64,000 nt of DNA, from the NCBI GenBank assembly GCA_016208305.1, contig JACQYI010000009.1, positions 620,001 to 684,000 on the forward strand, given 5' to 3'. Source of the stretch: Oscillatoriophycideae cyanobacterium NC_groundwater_1537_Pr4_S-0.65um_50_18. Lineage in GTDB: Bacteria > Cyanobacteriota > Cyanobacteriia > Elainellales > Elainellaceae. Below the pieces are notes generated by a model. That model was not told the origin of the DNA, did no database searches, and worked only from the letters and a program-made list of their open reading frames with translations. Both the position numbers and the translations under genes were made by a program. This document shows positions 55,750-64,000 of this stretch, piece by piece. Position 1 is the stretch's first letter. Every line of letters begins with the position of its first letter.

Positions 55750-56703
55750 ATGACATACACTACCTCGTCTGCACTACCACTTCCCATTACCCGCCAAGCA
55801 ATCGCACTCGCTGACCAGTTTGCCCACCGACATCCGGCAGGGAAAGCAGCTCAAGTTCGGTTGAATACGCTAGCGGTTTGTGTCATGAATGACTATCTGC
55901 ACATGATGGGCATCGCGACCGACTTGACAGCCAGCGATAGCTGGAATCCGGTTAGCCAGCTGGGTGCCGATGTGGCAGATCTGGAAGTTGCAGGCGTTGG
56001 TAAGCTAGAATGTCGCCCTTGCCTATCTACAAGCGAGAGCTGTTTTGTGCCGCCAGAAGTGTGGGAAGACCGGATAGGCTATGTCGTCATCCAAATTGAT
56101 GAAACGACTCAAGAAGCCAGCCTCTTAGGGTTTGTCGAACGGGCAATCGAGACATTGCCAATTAGTGAGCTGCAATCTCCTGAGGCTTTGCTGGATCACC
56201 TCGATCGCCTGATGCATCCTGTGGCCGCTGCTGCAATGGCCGGATCACGGGTGGTTAACCTCAGCCAATGGCTGCAAAATAGCTTTGAAACAGGCTGGCA
56301 AACCGTCAATTCCCTGCTCAATCCTCCCAACCTTGCCTATGGCTTTCGGGGCATGGAATCAGATCAGGATGCGCTTCAGGGGGAGAGCCAAGGCAGCTTC
56401 CGTCGTGCCAAGCTCATTGATCTCAGTATCCAAATGCCCAATCCTGTTGCGCTGGTGGTGGAACTGACGCCAGAAGGACAGCGGACTGAGATTTGCCTTC
56501 AGGTGCATCCTACGGGCACTGCCTATCTCCCGGCAGATTTGCGGCTGTCGGTGTTAGATGAAGCCGGAGAACTCTTTCTAGAAGCGCAGTCTCGCGGAAC
56601 GGATAATTATATTCAGCTTCAGTTTAGCGGCAGCTCCGGCGAGACATTCCAAGTTCAGGTGGCGATCGCTGATACCCATGTCACAGAAACTTTCGTGATT
56701 TAA
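55750..56703 (+). CDS. DUF1822 family protein (locus B)
   Basis: A 317-residue protein matching DUF1822: RLNTLAVCVMNDYLHMMGIATDL, SDSWNPVSQL, VAGVGKLECRPCL and PPEVWEDRIGYVVIQIDE..EASLLGFV. The C-terminal 100 residues are beta-rich. No signal peptide. It follows the sigma-like factor by 29 bases, the same pairing as locus A, where the two genes are farther apart. GGAGG lies about 20 bases before the ATG. Function unknown; an anti-sigma or scaffold role would be speculation. Confidence 0.9.
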   Translation: MTYTTSSALPLPITRQAIALADQFAHRHPAGKAAQVRLNTLAVCVMNDYLHMMGIATDLTASDSWNPVSQLGADVADLEVAGVGKLECRPCLSTSESCFVPPEVWEDRIGYVVIQIDETTQEASLLGFVERAIETLPISELQSPEALLDHLDRLMHPVAAAAMAGSRVVNLSQWLQNSFETGWQTVNSLLNPPNLAYGFRGMESDQDALQGESQGSFRRAKLIDLSIQMPNPVALVVELTPEGQRTEICLQVHPTGTAYLPADLRLSVLDEAGELFLEAQSRGTDNYIQLQFSGSSGETFQVQVAIADTHVTETFVI

Positions 56704-56724
56704 CGCTGCAACATCTTTGAGCGG

Positions 56725-56774
56725 TTGCAGACCAGTTGCAGACCAGTTGCAGACCAGTTGCAGACCAGTTGCAG
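56725..56774. repeat. 11-bp tandem repeat, 4.5 copies
   Basis: TTGCAGACCAG is repeated four times without change from 56725 and ends in TTGCAG. It lies between the DUF1822 stop and the CHAT-CHASE2 start. An 11-base period is close to one helical turn, so it could space protein-binding sites, or it is simple slippage. Confidence 0.9.
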
Positions 56775-56874
56775 AAAAAGCACATACAAGCCGCAGCTTT
56801 TGCAATCTTGCCCCCTTGATTTCAGCCCGTTAACCAGCACCTGAACAATATCCTAAAGCCGTGAGGAAGCCCTG

Positions 56875-59433
56875 ATGGCGGGTAAGTTAGTTGTCCTAAA
56901 ATTTGGCGAAGGCAGCGTTGAGACAGGCTTCTCAGTCACGCTGCAAATTAGTGAAGAACAAGACGCACAACCTGGCTTGGCCTACTATCCCGTGGCAGAA
57001 GTTGCAGGCAAACTGCCCCCCGCGCCCGATCTGCTGCGCTATTACCAGCTTTGGCAAACCACCTATCGGCAGATGGGCACCCTAACCCGCCTCGAAGCCC
57101 CCAAAGCACAAGTCACCAATGTTTCCATCCTGGCGGACTGTCAAAGCGCAGCCGAGGCGCTAAGCGATCGCTTTAACACCTGGCTGCGATCAGAGTCCTT
57201 TCGCCCGCTACGGGAAAAATGGCTGGAGCAGCTCTCGCCTCAGGATTCGATCCGGGTGATTTTGCAAACCGACAATCCGCTGCTGCAACGGCTACCCTGG
57301 CAAACCTGGGAGCTAGGCGATCGCTATACCTATTCAGAACTTGCCCTCAGCTTACCCACCTATGAGCAAATTGGCAAAGTGTCTCCTGCCAAAGATAAGC
57401 TCAAAATTCTGGCGGTCTTGGGCAACAGCCAGGGCATTGATGTGCAGAGCGATCGCGCTTTGCTAGAGCAACTTCCAGATGCCGATATTCACTTTCTGGT
57501 AGAGCCGCAGCGGCAAGAGCTAACCGATCAGCTTTGGGCACAGTCTTGGGACATTCTATTTTTTGCCGGACATAGCTCAAGTCAGGGGACAGGCATTCTG
57601 TCCGATCAAGCAGGGGCAGAGCCAGCATCAGGCACTCGCGAAAGCCACATCCCTGCTGAGTTTCCTCCCGCCATTCCCATCTCCTCCATGCCTACCGAAC
57701 TGGGGCAAATCTCGATCAATGCCACCGATAGCCTTACCATTCGCCAACTCCGCTACGGACTGCGCAAAGCCGTTGAACGCGGACTGAAGCTGGCAATTTT
57801 CAACTCTTGCGATGGCTTGGGGTTAGCGCGCAACCTGGCAGATTTACAGATTCCTCAAATGATTGTCATGCGCGAACCCGTACCCGATCGCGTGGCGCAA
57901 GAATTCCTCAAGTCATTTCTGGCAGGCTTTTCCCAGGGCGAACCGTTCTATCAGTCTGTGCGTCAGGCTCGCGAACGTCTGCAAGGGTTGGAAGATCAGT
58001 TTCCCTGTGCCACATGGCTGCCAATCATTTGCCAAAATCCAGCCGAAGCGCCCCCCACTTGGCAAAAGCTCATTGGGCGAGAAAGGCTGCCCTCAGCGGC
58101 GATCGCCCTGCTTCCAGATGCGCCCCAGACGCTGAGCGAGGCTCAACCCAGAGAACCATCAAGCCAACGCCTCAGAAGCGCATCGACGCGATCGCTTGTC
58201 CTCCAGCATTTGCGCCAGTTTTCCAAAGTGGCGATGGCGAGTCTGTTGGTGACGGCAACGCTAACGGGTCTGCGCTATACCGGACTGCTGCAATCCTCAG
58301 AGCTACAGGCCTTTGATCAACTGATGCGGCTGCGCCCTGCTGAAGCCGAAGATTCGCGGCTGCTAATTGTCACGATCAGCGAGCAGGAGCGGCAGCAATA
58401 TGGGGCAGAGATACCTGGAGTGGGGCGCGTGTCTTTGAGCGATCGCTACCTCAATCAACTCCTGACTCAACTCAAGCAAGCCCAACCCAGCGTCATTGGC
58501 TTAGATTTATACCGCGATTTTCCGGCTGAGCCTGCTATGGCGCAGCAGTTTCGCCAAAGTCAGCAGCTTATTTCTGTTTGCAAAGCCCGCTATAGCGGAG
58601 GGGACAGCGTTCCGGCTCCGCCTGATGCCGCTCCTGAGCAGGTTGGCTTTAGCGACTTTGTTGCCGATGAGGATGGCAAGCTGCGCCGTCACCTGTTGGC
58701 TATGACAACGCCTTACATCGATCCTAAAACTGCCTGTACGGCTGTCCATGCCTTTAACCTGCAACTCGCCTCACGCTACCTCATGGCGCAGCAAATTCCG
58801 CTTGTGGGTGATGCCGAAGCCGATTTGTGGCTTGGCAAAGTTGCCCTCCGACGGCTCAAGGCGCGGATGGGAGGCTACCAGCCTGTAGACGATCGCGGCA
58901 ATCAAATTTTGCTGAATTACAGAGCTGCGCCCTTTCTAGACAATCGGGTGTCGTTGACCGATGTGCTGTCAGGCAATGTCAATCCTGGCATTATCAAAGA
59001 TCGGATTGTGCTCATAGGCGTAACGGCTGAAAGCAGCTCAGATGTATGGGATACGCCCCTTGACGCTCACATGCCCGGAGTGGTGGCGCAAGCCCATATG
59101 GTCAGTCAAATTATTAGCGCTGTGCTAGATGGGCGATCGCTGCTCTGGGTATGGTCGCTCTGGCAAGAGATCCTCTGGCTGCTGGGCTGGGCGCTGCTGG
59201 GGGCTGGGCTAGGTTGGGGGCTGCGATCGCCCTGGAAGCTGGGATTGGCGATCGCTGTTAGCACGCTGACGCTCTCAGGTCTTTGCGGGGTGATGCTGCT
59301 CCAGGGCGGCTGGATTCCGCTGATTCCTCCCCTAATCGCGCTGATGATGGCTGCCAGTGCGATGTCAATTCTCAGTCGCTTGACGGCTAGAACTCGTCCT
59401 GATCCGGCTCAGGCTTTGCCGGAGGATAGGTAA
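56875..59433 (+). CDS. CHAT protease-like and CHASE2 sensor protein
   Basis: An 852-residue membrane protein. Residues 1-415 include a CHAT domain (caspase-like) with the His in FFAGHSSS (near 230) and Cys in FNSCDG (near 310), so the protease dyad is present. A membrane helix near 445-465 leads to a CHASE2 extracytoplasmic sensor (about 470-740), and three more helices close the protein (750-840). There is no output kinase after CHASE2, so the CHAT domain is probably the output. It follows DUF1822 and sigma-factor genes. GAGGAAG precedes the ATG. Confidence 0.92.
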   Translation: MAGKLVVLKFGEGSVETGFSVTLQISEEQDAQPGLAYYPVAEVAGKLPPAPDLLRYYQLWQTTYRQMGTLTRLEAPKAQVTNVSILADCQSAAEALSDRFNTWLRSESFRPLREKWLEQLSPQDSIRVILQTDNPLLQRLPWQTWELGDRYTYSELALSLPTYEQIGKVSPAKDKLKILAVLGNSQGIDVQSDRALLEQLPDADIHFLVEPQRQELTDQLWAQSWDILFFAGHSSSQGTGILSDQAGAEPASGTRESHIPAEFPPAIPISSMPTELGQISINATDSLTIRQLRYGLRKAVERGLKLAIFNSCDGLGLARNLADLQIPQMIVMREPVPDRVAQEFLKSFLAGFSQGEPFYQSVRQARERLQGLEDQFPCATWLPIICQNPAEAPPTWQKLIGRERLPSAAIALLPDAPQTLSEAQPREPSSQRLRSASTRSLVLQHLRQFSKVAMASLLVTATLTGLRYTGLLQSSELQAFDQLMRLRPAEAEDSRLLIVTISEQERQQYGAEIPGVGRVSLSDRYLNQLLTQLKQAQPSVIGLDLYRDFPAEPAMAQQFRQSQQLISVCKARYSGGDSVPAPPDAAPEQVGFSDFVADEDGKLRRHLLAMTTPYIDPKTACTAVHAFNLQLASRYLMAQQIPLVGDAEADLWLGKVALRRLKARMGGYQPVDDRGNQILLNYRAAPFLDNRVSLTDVLSGNVNPGIIKDRIVLIGVTAESSSDVWDTPLDAHMPGVVAQAHMVSQIISAVLDGRSLLWVWSLWQEILWLLGWALLGAGLGWGLRSPWKLGLAIAVSTLTLSGLCGVMLLQGGWIPLIPPLIALMMAASAMSILSRLTARTRPDPAQALPEDR

Positions 59434-59613
59434 GGTTCTCAACTCATGATCTATATTTTGAAAAATAAGCTTTAAAACAACACGTTATCAACTTGTAATA
59501 TATTTTGCTACAAATGTAGTATTACCGAAACATTGCCCCATCGAAATAGCGTCTCTTGAAAATGTAGTCTGCTTACAGCACAGCCCCATAGCATCCAAAG
59601 ATTTTTAACCGCC

Positions 59614-60363
59614 ATGAAATCACATTTCTCCATCACGGTGCTTTTCACGCCTGCCCTTGCCCTAGCGCTCACCCTGCTAACCAGTCTCCCGACTCTGGCA
59701 CAGTATGCGCCAGAGGGGCGCGCGCGCGGGGGAGCCACCTACATCAAGTTTGAGCCACCTGCCCTGGGCAATGCACCCGGCGGGCGATCGCGCGGGGGAG
59801 CCAGCCGAGGCGAATGCTTACCTGCAACGCTGCCGCTCACGGCAATTGTGCCCACCATTGACGGCTCTGTCGGTGGATTAACGACAGCTGACCATCCGAC
59901 CCTTTGGTTCTATGTGCCCTATACCTTAACAACCGATCGCCCCGCAGAATTTGTTTTGCTAGATGACCAAAATAAATATGTCTACCAGACCACCGTGGTG
60001 AACAGTACAAGAGAGGCAACGGGGATTGTCAAAGTCACGCTTCCCACGACAGTGACGCTAGAAAAAGACAAGGTTTATCAATGGGTATTCATGGTCAATT
60101 GCGAAATTGACAACCCCATCTTTACAAGGGGCAGCATTCGCAAAGTGACGCTCGATCCGGCGATCGGAAACCCCCTCAAACAATCTACAGAGCTAGAAAA
60201 AACCCGAATCTATGCCGAAAATGGCATCTGGTTTGACGCCTTAACGACTTTGGCAGAGCTAAAAATCGCCAGCCCCGAAGATGCGGCGATCGCGGCTGAA
60301 TGGCAAAGCTTACTAGAATCGGTTGATCTGGCAGATGTCGTCGATCAGACTTTTGTCCCCTGA
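59614..60363 (+). CDS. DUF928 family exported protein
   Basis: A 249-residue protein with a signal peptide (hydrophobic 8-27, TLAQ cleavage). The mature start has two Arg-Gly-Gly motifs (GRARGGA, GRSRGGASRGEC) typical of DUF928. The core follows: LTTADHPTLWFYVPY, AEFVLLDDQNKYVYQT, DKVYQWVFMVNC and YAENGIWFDALTTLAELK. DUF928 genes often accompany CHASE2, CHAT-TPR and two-partner-secretion genes in cyanobacteria. Function unknown; it probably acts in the periplasm or outer membrane. Confidence 0.9.
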   Translation: MKSHFSITVLFTPALALALTLLTSLPTLAQYAPEGRARGGATYIKFEPPALGNAPGGRSRGGASRGECLPATLPLTAIVPTIDGSVGGLTTADHPTLWFYVPYTLTTDRPAEFVLLDDQNKYVYQTTVVNSTREATGIVKVTLPTTVTLEKDKVYQWVFMVNCEIDNPIFTRGSIRKVTLDPAIGNPLKQSTELEKTRIYAENGIWFDALTTLAELKIASPEDAAIAAEWQSLLESVDLADVVDQTFVP

Positions 60364-60471
60364 GCAGCAGAATTTTTGAGAAATATAGAGAAGCGTTTAT
60401 TCTCTACGGGATCTGGGTATGTTTTTTTGAAGGGCTAGCGAAATAGCCTGACACAAATGGCAGCTTAATCG

Positions 60472-61440
60472 ATGGAAATTCTAGAGCAGACCCCTCAGCG
60501 GCTATCCCTGCGCGATCGCGCCATTTCGCTATGGGTAGTAGGGGCAGGTCTCGTCCTAGGAGGTCTCTTCGTCATCGGTCAGGGTCAGATGACCACCTTC
60601 AACTGTCGCCGCAATCTGTCGGAGCAAAGCCAGTGCTACCTCAGCAAATTTGGGACGTTGGGCGTTGGGTCTAGCCAGCAGTCGATCAATAGCCTCCGAG
60701 GCGCTATAGTTGACAGTCACCGTAGCAGCAAAGGCCGACGGACTTATTGGGTGGTGCTAGCCACAGATGACGGCAATCTTCGACTCACCCACAGTAGCTC
60801 TAATTCATATGAGCAGGAAGCGATCGCCGATCAAATTAATGCCTTTGTGATCAACCCCAAGGCGCAATCACTGCAAATTCAGCAAGACGATCGGGCTTGG
60901 ATGCTGCTGTTTGGCGGTCTGCTGCTGGGGCTAGGAGCCATCTTTGTCATGGTTATTTGCCGAGTCACATACTGCGATTTAGACCGAACTACAGGAAAGC
61001 TGCGCATTGCGCGATGGGGCTTTAGAGGAACGAATGTGCATGAATATCCTCTGCATCAGGTTGCCTCAGCTAATCTAGATACCCGCATTGAGAAATATAA
61101 AGGTCAACTGCGTACAACCTATCGTATTACCTTTCGTCTGCTGTCCGGCAAACAGATCCCCTTAAATCAGTTTTATGCTCAAGATCGGATGCGAGCAAAA
61201 GCTGCCTATGCTCTTTCTTCTTTCTTAGCGACCCGCCCTGCCGTCCTAGAGGAGGCGATCGAACCGCAGCTTGACGAAGCCGAGAGACTGTATCGCCTGG
61301 GTATGGAGCAGTATCGGCAACAGCAAATGCAGGAAGCTGGAACAAACCTGAAACAGGCCAGAGATTTGTTCAAGCAGCAGCACAGTACCCAACGGGTGAT
61401 GGAGATTCAGACATTGCTGTGGCAGCTCAGTTTAGAGTGA
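60472..61440 (+). CDS. two-helix membrane protein with PH-like and helical domains
   Basis: A 322-residue protein. One helix near 18-38 and one near 140-160 enclose an extracytoplasmic part with two cysteines. A beta-rich part (about 165-250: YCDLDRTTGKLRIARWGFRG, TYRITFRLLSGKQIPL) resembles bacterial PH-type domains. The C-terminus (260-322) looks like a TPR-type helical pair (AERLYRLGMEQYRQQQMQEAGTNLKQARDLF). I do not recognise a named family. It follows DUF928 by 108 bases and may belong to locus B. Confidence 0.6.
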   Translation: MEILEQTPQRLSLRDRAISLWVVGAGLVLGGLFVIGQGQMTTFNCRRNLSEQSQCYLSKFGTLGVGSSQQSINSLRGAIVDSHRSSKGRRTYWVVLATDDGNLRLTHSSSNSYEQEAIADQINAFVINPKAQSLQIQQDDRAWMLLFGGLLLGLGAIFVMVICRVTYCDLDRTTGKLRIARWGFRGTNVHEYPLHQVASANLDTRIEKYKGQLRTTYRITFRLLSGKQIPLNQFYAQDRMRAKAAYALSSFLATRPAVLEEAIEPQLDEAERLYRLGMEQYRQQQMQEAGTNLKQARDLFKQQHSTQRVMEIQTLLWQLSLE

Positions 61441-61468
61441 AAACGGGGTGCTGTGCGTGTTCTTAAGC

Positions 61469-61882
61469 CTAATCTTCTGAAGTTTGGCTCACCTCTTTTG
61501 CGATCGAGGGTTCAAACACAACATCTTCATAAAGCTCAGCGATCGCCCTTTCGAAGCTAAGGCTATCCAGCCGAAAAGTTGTTTGTGAGGGTGTGTAGGA
61601 TTGCAGCACCCACAACCCGGCCTCACTGCGCCGGAAGCACTCAACTCGCTGCCGTTTAGCATTGATTAAGACATACTCTTGCAGGCTTTCTAAGGTTTGG
61701 TAGTCGGCAAATTTGTCTCCCCGGTCAAAGGCTTCAGTAGACGGTGAGGGTGACATGCTGATCGGATGCCCCACCATCGCATAAACTTGCCCATCCCGAT
61801 ATTCATGCTTGACAGGACTATTTTCCTCTAAATGAAGGTATTCCTCACAGGTGAGAGGAAAGGGCTGGGAAGAAGCGACCAT
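61469..61882 (-). pseudogene. Uma2-type endonuclease lacking its core
   Basis: The 137-residue frame begins like a Uma2/DUF820 protein (LTCEEYLHLEENSPVKHEYRDGQVYAMVG) and ends like one (SPSTEAFDRGDKFADYQTLESLQEYVLINAKRQRVECFRR). It jumps from one to the other at HPISMSPSPST, missing about 60 residues. The missing part normally carries the PD...ExK active-site residues, so it should be inactive though still in frame. Full-length members are near 190-200 residues. Confidence 0.85.
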
Positions 61883-62176
61883 AAATTATCTTGCGGTCTT
61901 CTGGGATAGACCTATTCTAAGGAAGTTTTCTGCTACAGCAGGCGATCGTCACAGGCTGCCCCAGTTACCACCAATAGCAAAGCCCAGCATGAGTTTGAGT
62001 ACTGCCCTAGATCGAACCTGAGCCTCAGCCTCAAAATTATTTTCCCGATCGCTGCGTAAAACTGGCGAATATCTGTGAAGAATCATTAGATTTGTACGTC
62101 AGCATACCCTGCAATAACATGGGGTAGGGTAACTTTCCACGCTGCTGTTTTTAACATTCACCCCATTCGCTAAATT

Positions 62177-63184
62177 ATGAAACTTAAGAGATCTGCTCAA
62201 TTCATCCGCCTGTCTTGCAGCACTTTGTTGATCGCGACGTTGGCCGTTCCGCTTCTGCCCGCTCTACCCACAGTGGCAGGACAGCCTGTGACGATCGCCC
62301 AAACACAGACTCAAGAACGGATGCGGATTGCAGTTCTAGACTTCGACTTTGCCAGCACAGGCATTACCACCTCTGGATGGGGATATTGGGGCGACATTGG
62401 CCCTGCTCAAGGGGTGAGCGATCTATTGACCAACAAACTGGTGGAAGGCGGCTCTTACAGCGTCATTGAGCGCAGCAAGGTAGAAGCAGTGCTTGCAGAA
62501 CAAAATCTGGCCGCCGATGGCCGGATTGAGCCAGCAACGGCTGCCCAGATCGGACGAATTTTGGGCGTTGATGCCGTAGTGGTGGGTTCAATCACGCGCT
62601 TTAACCTACAAGAGGGCGGCACAGGCGGCAGCATCTTGGGCATTGGCGGCAATAGTCGGCGGCAGATTGCCGAGGTTCAGCTGACAGCCAGAATCGTCAA
62701 CACCACAACGGCAGAAATCTTGGCTACGGCACAGGGCACCGGAGAAGCCAAAGAAGGCGGCGGCGGCTTTTCGGTAGGTGGACTCATCACGTTTGGCGAT
62801 GGGGACAACAAAACAGACGGCCTACTCAGCGAAGCAGCAGATGAGGCAGTAAACCAAATTGCCACCTCCTTTGCTGCCGAATCATCGCGACTGGCAGCTT
62901 TGCCCCCCTCCTTGCCTAATGTGGAGGCGATCGTGGCCGATGTGGCAGGCAGTCAGGTAATTATCAACAAAGGTACGCGGGATGGCTTCCGCACGGGCAT
63001 GACGCTCTCGATCGAGCGGGTCGTGCGCGAGGTCAAAGATCCAGCAACGGGAGCTGTTTTGCGCACGGTAACTTCTCCGGTAGGCAGCATCGAGCTAACC
63101 GAAGTGGATGCTGGCTCAGGCATCGGTCGCATTGTCAACGGCACAGGCTTCCGAGTGGGCGATCGCGCAGTCGCAGCACAATAG
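62177..63184 (+). CDS. CsgG/HfaB family exported protein
   Basis: A 335-residue protein with a signal peptide (about 1-34). The CsgG-like domain covers RIAVLDFDFAS, GVSDLLTNKLVEGGSYSVIERSKVEAVLAEQNL, AQIGRILGVDAVVVGSITRF and ARIVNTTTAEILATAQG. The last 90 residues (VIINKGTRDGFRTGMTLSIERVV...) are an OB-like domain common in cyanobacterial forms. CsgG makes the curli secretion pore, but no lipobox Cys and no curli genes are seen, so another envelope role is likely. Confidence 0.88.
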   Translation: MKLKRSAQFIRLSCSTLLIATLAVPLLPALPTVAGQPVTIAQTQTQERMRIAVLDFDFASTGITTSGWGYWGDIGPAQGVSDLLTNKLVEGGSYSVIERSKVEAVLAEQNLAADGRIEPATAAQIGRILGVDAVVVGSITRFNLQEGGTGGSILGIGGNSRRQIAEVQLTARIVNTTTAEILATAQGTGEAKEGGGGFSVGGLITFGDGDNKTDGLLSEAADEAVNQIATSFAAESSRLAALPPSLPNVEAIVADVAGSQVIINKGTRDGFRTGMTLSIERVVREVKDPATGAVLRTVTSPVGSIELTEVDAGSGIGRIVNGTGFRVGDRAVAAQ

Positions 63185-63225
63185 GGACAAATTGGGCAAC
63201 AGGGATAAATTAAGTTGAGAGCACT

Positions 63226-63253
63226 AAAAAAGGAGGCTACGCCTCCTTTTTTT
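63226..63253 (+). terminator. intrinsic terminator after CsgG-like gene
   Basis: AAAAAAGGAGGC-TAC-GCCTCCTTTTTTT: a 12-bp stem with three-base loop ending in seven T. It lies 42 bases after the stop and is the clearest factor-independent terminator in the window. Confidence 0.88.
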
Positions 63254-63259
63254 GGAAAT

Positions 63260-63300
63260 GACGTTTTTGGTGGCGCGCAATGCGCGCCACCAAAAACGTC
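63260..63300. repeat. perfect hairpin, 19-bp stem, loop AAT
   Basis: Arms 63260-63278 and 63282-63300 pair exactly. The apex is GGCGCGC-AAT-GCGCGCC, like the hairpins at 2478 and 4223. It lies right behind the terminator and before the next gene. Confidence 0.9.
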
Positions 63301-63362
63301 CCCGTCCGTAACCTCGCTGTCTACAGCTATAGAATAGAGATTCAAAAGAATCAGGTGAGGAC

Positions 63363-64000
63363 ATGCTGCCGCGAGAAGAGTTGCTAAAGGGAATTGAAGA
63401 ACGCGAAACTGCGGTGCGGGTGATTGATCAAGCCGAGCAGGCCATTAAAACCTGGGAGGTCGTCTGCACTGATTTTGTGTCGCCACCCGAGTTGGCAGAT
63501 ATCCAACGGATATTTCAACGATTGGCAGATGTGGTGACAATGCCTTGGGGCGGCTATCCTCAAGCAGAACGGCAACGTGTGGCGATCGCCCGTTCAGAAT
63601 TACCCATCGAAACGGCACAGGTAGCGATCGCCGCAATTGAGATTTCGGGTAATTTTTTGTTTGATCAGGCCACCCATCGAGATTTTTTAGGGGCGCTGCT
63701 GGGTACTGGAATTGTCCGCGAAAAGGTAGGAGACATTCTGGTTCTCGGAGAGCGGGGGGCACAGGCGATCGTTGTCCCAGAAATGGTGGAATTTCTGGAG
63801 ATGAGCTTAAATCAGGTGCGATCGGTTCCTGTAAAAACTCGTCGGATTGAGCTGAGTGAATTAAAGCTACGAGAACCGAAGAAGAAAGAAATGACGACCG
63901 TAGAAGCGTCAATGCGGCTAGATGCGGTGGCATCAGCAGGGTTTGGGATGTCGCGGAGCAAGATGGCAGACCTGATTAGCACAGGCGATGTGCGGGTCAA
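63363..64000 (+). CDS. photosystem II S4-domain protein, start of gene
   Basis: The reading frame opens at 63363 and runs off the window end, giving 212 codons. MLPREELLKGIEERETAVRVIDQAEQAIKTWEVVCTDFVSPPELADI, then FLGALLGTGIVREKVGDILVLGERGAQAIVVPEMV and MRLDAVASAGFGMSRSKMADLISTGDVRVN match the YlmH-like cyanobacterial protein annotated as photosystem II S4 domain protein. The visible end is within the RNA-binding S4 domain. The precise role in PSII or ribosome quality control is not settled. Confidence 0.9.
   Translation, partial: MLPREELLKGIEERETAVRVIDQAEQAIKTWEVVCTDFVSPPELADIQRIFQRLADVVTMPWGGYPQAERQRVAIARSELPIETAQVAIAAIEISGNFLFDQATHRDFLGALLGTGIVREKVGDILVLGERGAQAIVVPEMVEFLEMSLNQVRSVPVKTRRIELSELKLREPKKKEMTTVEASMRLDAVASAGFGMSRSKMADLISTGDVRV

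Overview
The window is chromosomal DNA from a cyanobacterium, most likely filamentous. The palindrome GCGATCGC and its core CGATCG recur throughout, as in HIP1-rich cyanobacterial genomes. Many genes belong to cyanobacterium-centred families: DUF1822, DUF928, DUF2103, DUF2283, Uma2, the Mo-nitrogenase C-terminal-like protein, the PSII S4-domain protein, ClpS of the cyanobacterial type and the CHAT-CHASE2 protein. No rRNA, tRNA or CRISPR array was seen. Functions are assigned by reading motifs and recalling families; no search was run.

Layout. 1-10 kb is mostly housekeeping: the 3' end of upp, mscL, a CYTH protein, holB-tmk, a GAF/GAF histidine kinase, a YihY/BrkB membrane protein and a CocE-type hydrolase. 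10-14 kb holds a fusion of an Mrr-like nuclease domain to a ParA ATPase, and a PPC-domain protein with a YkuD-like end. 14-20 kb is glycogen/trehalose metabolism (malQ, then a trehalose synthase-maltokinase fusion), separated by about 1 kb without genes. 20-27.3 kb is an accessory region: a NACHT-HEAT protein with a 3' frameshift, DUF2283, a DUF559 nuclease boxed by repeats, a MntA/HepT module whose toxin carries a stop codon, a folded 5' leader before a small conserved protein, and a nested MITE-like element. 27-32.5 kb returns to core genes (cysE, clpS, DUF2103, an M23 peptidase, lrp-lysE, a methyltransferase).

32.4-45.2 kb is signalling and redox: a Ser/Thr kinase with a seven-blade WD40 propeller beside a caspase-fold protein with its own seven-blade WD40 propeller, an RTX protein, then locus A: sigma70-like factor, membrane polyferredoxin, FHA-flavin reductase-2Fe-2S ferredoxin fusion, DUF1822. 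45.2-48.4 kb is more AT-rich and looks acquired: an IS1-like transposase remnant, a propeller lipoprotein and a DUF6883/DUF4926 cassette. 48.4-53.5 kb has pyrC, an aldo/keto reductase-TetR operon with a readable promoter and operator-like repeat, an MFS exporter and a peptidoglycan-binding protein. 55-61.4 kb is locus B: a second sigma70-like factor, DUF1822, CHAT-CHASE2, DUF928 and a membrane protein. The end has a Uma2 relic, a CsgG-like protein and the start of a PSII S4-domain gene.

The best candidates for an under-described system are loci A and B, which both pair a non-canonical sigma factor with a DUF1822 protein and a distinctive effector: an FHA-tagged redox chain in A, a CHAT protease-like sensor in B. 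Also notable are the Mrr-ParA fusion, the structured leader at 25748-25946, and a dispersed family of perfect hairpins with GC-rich apices and three-base loops.
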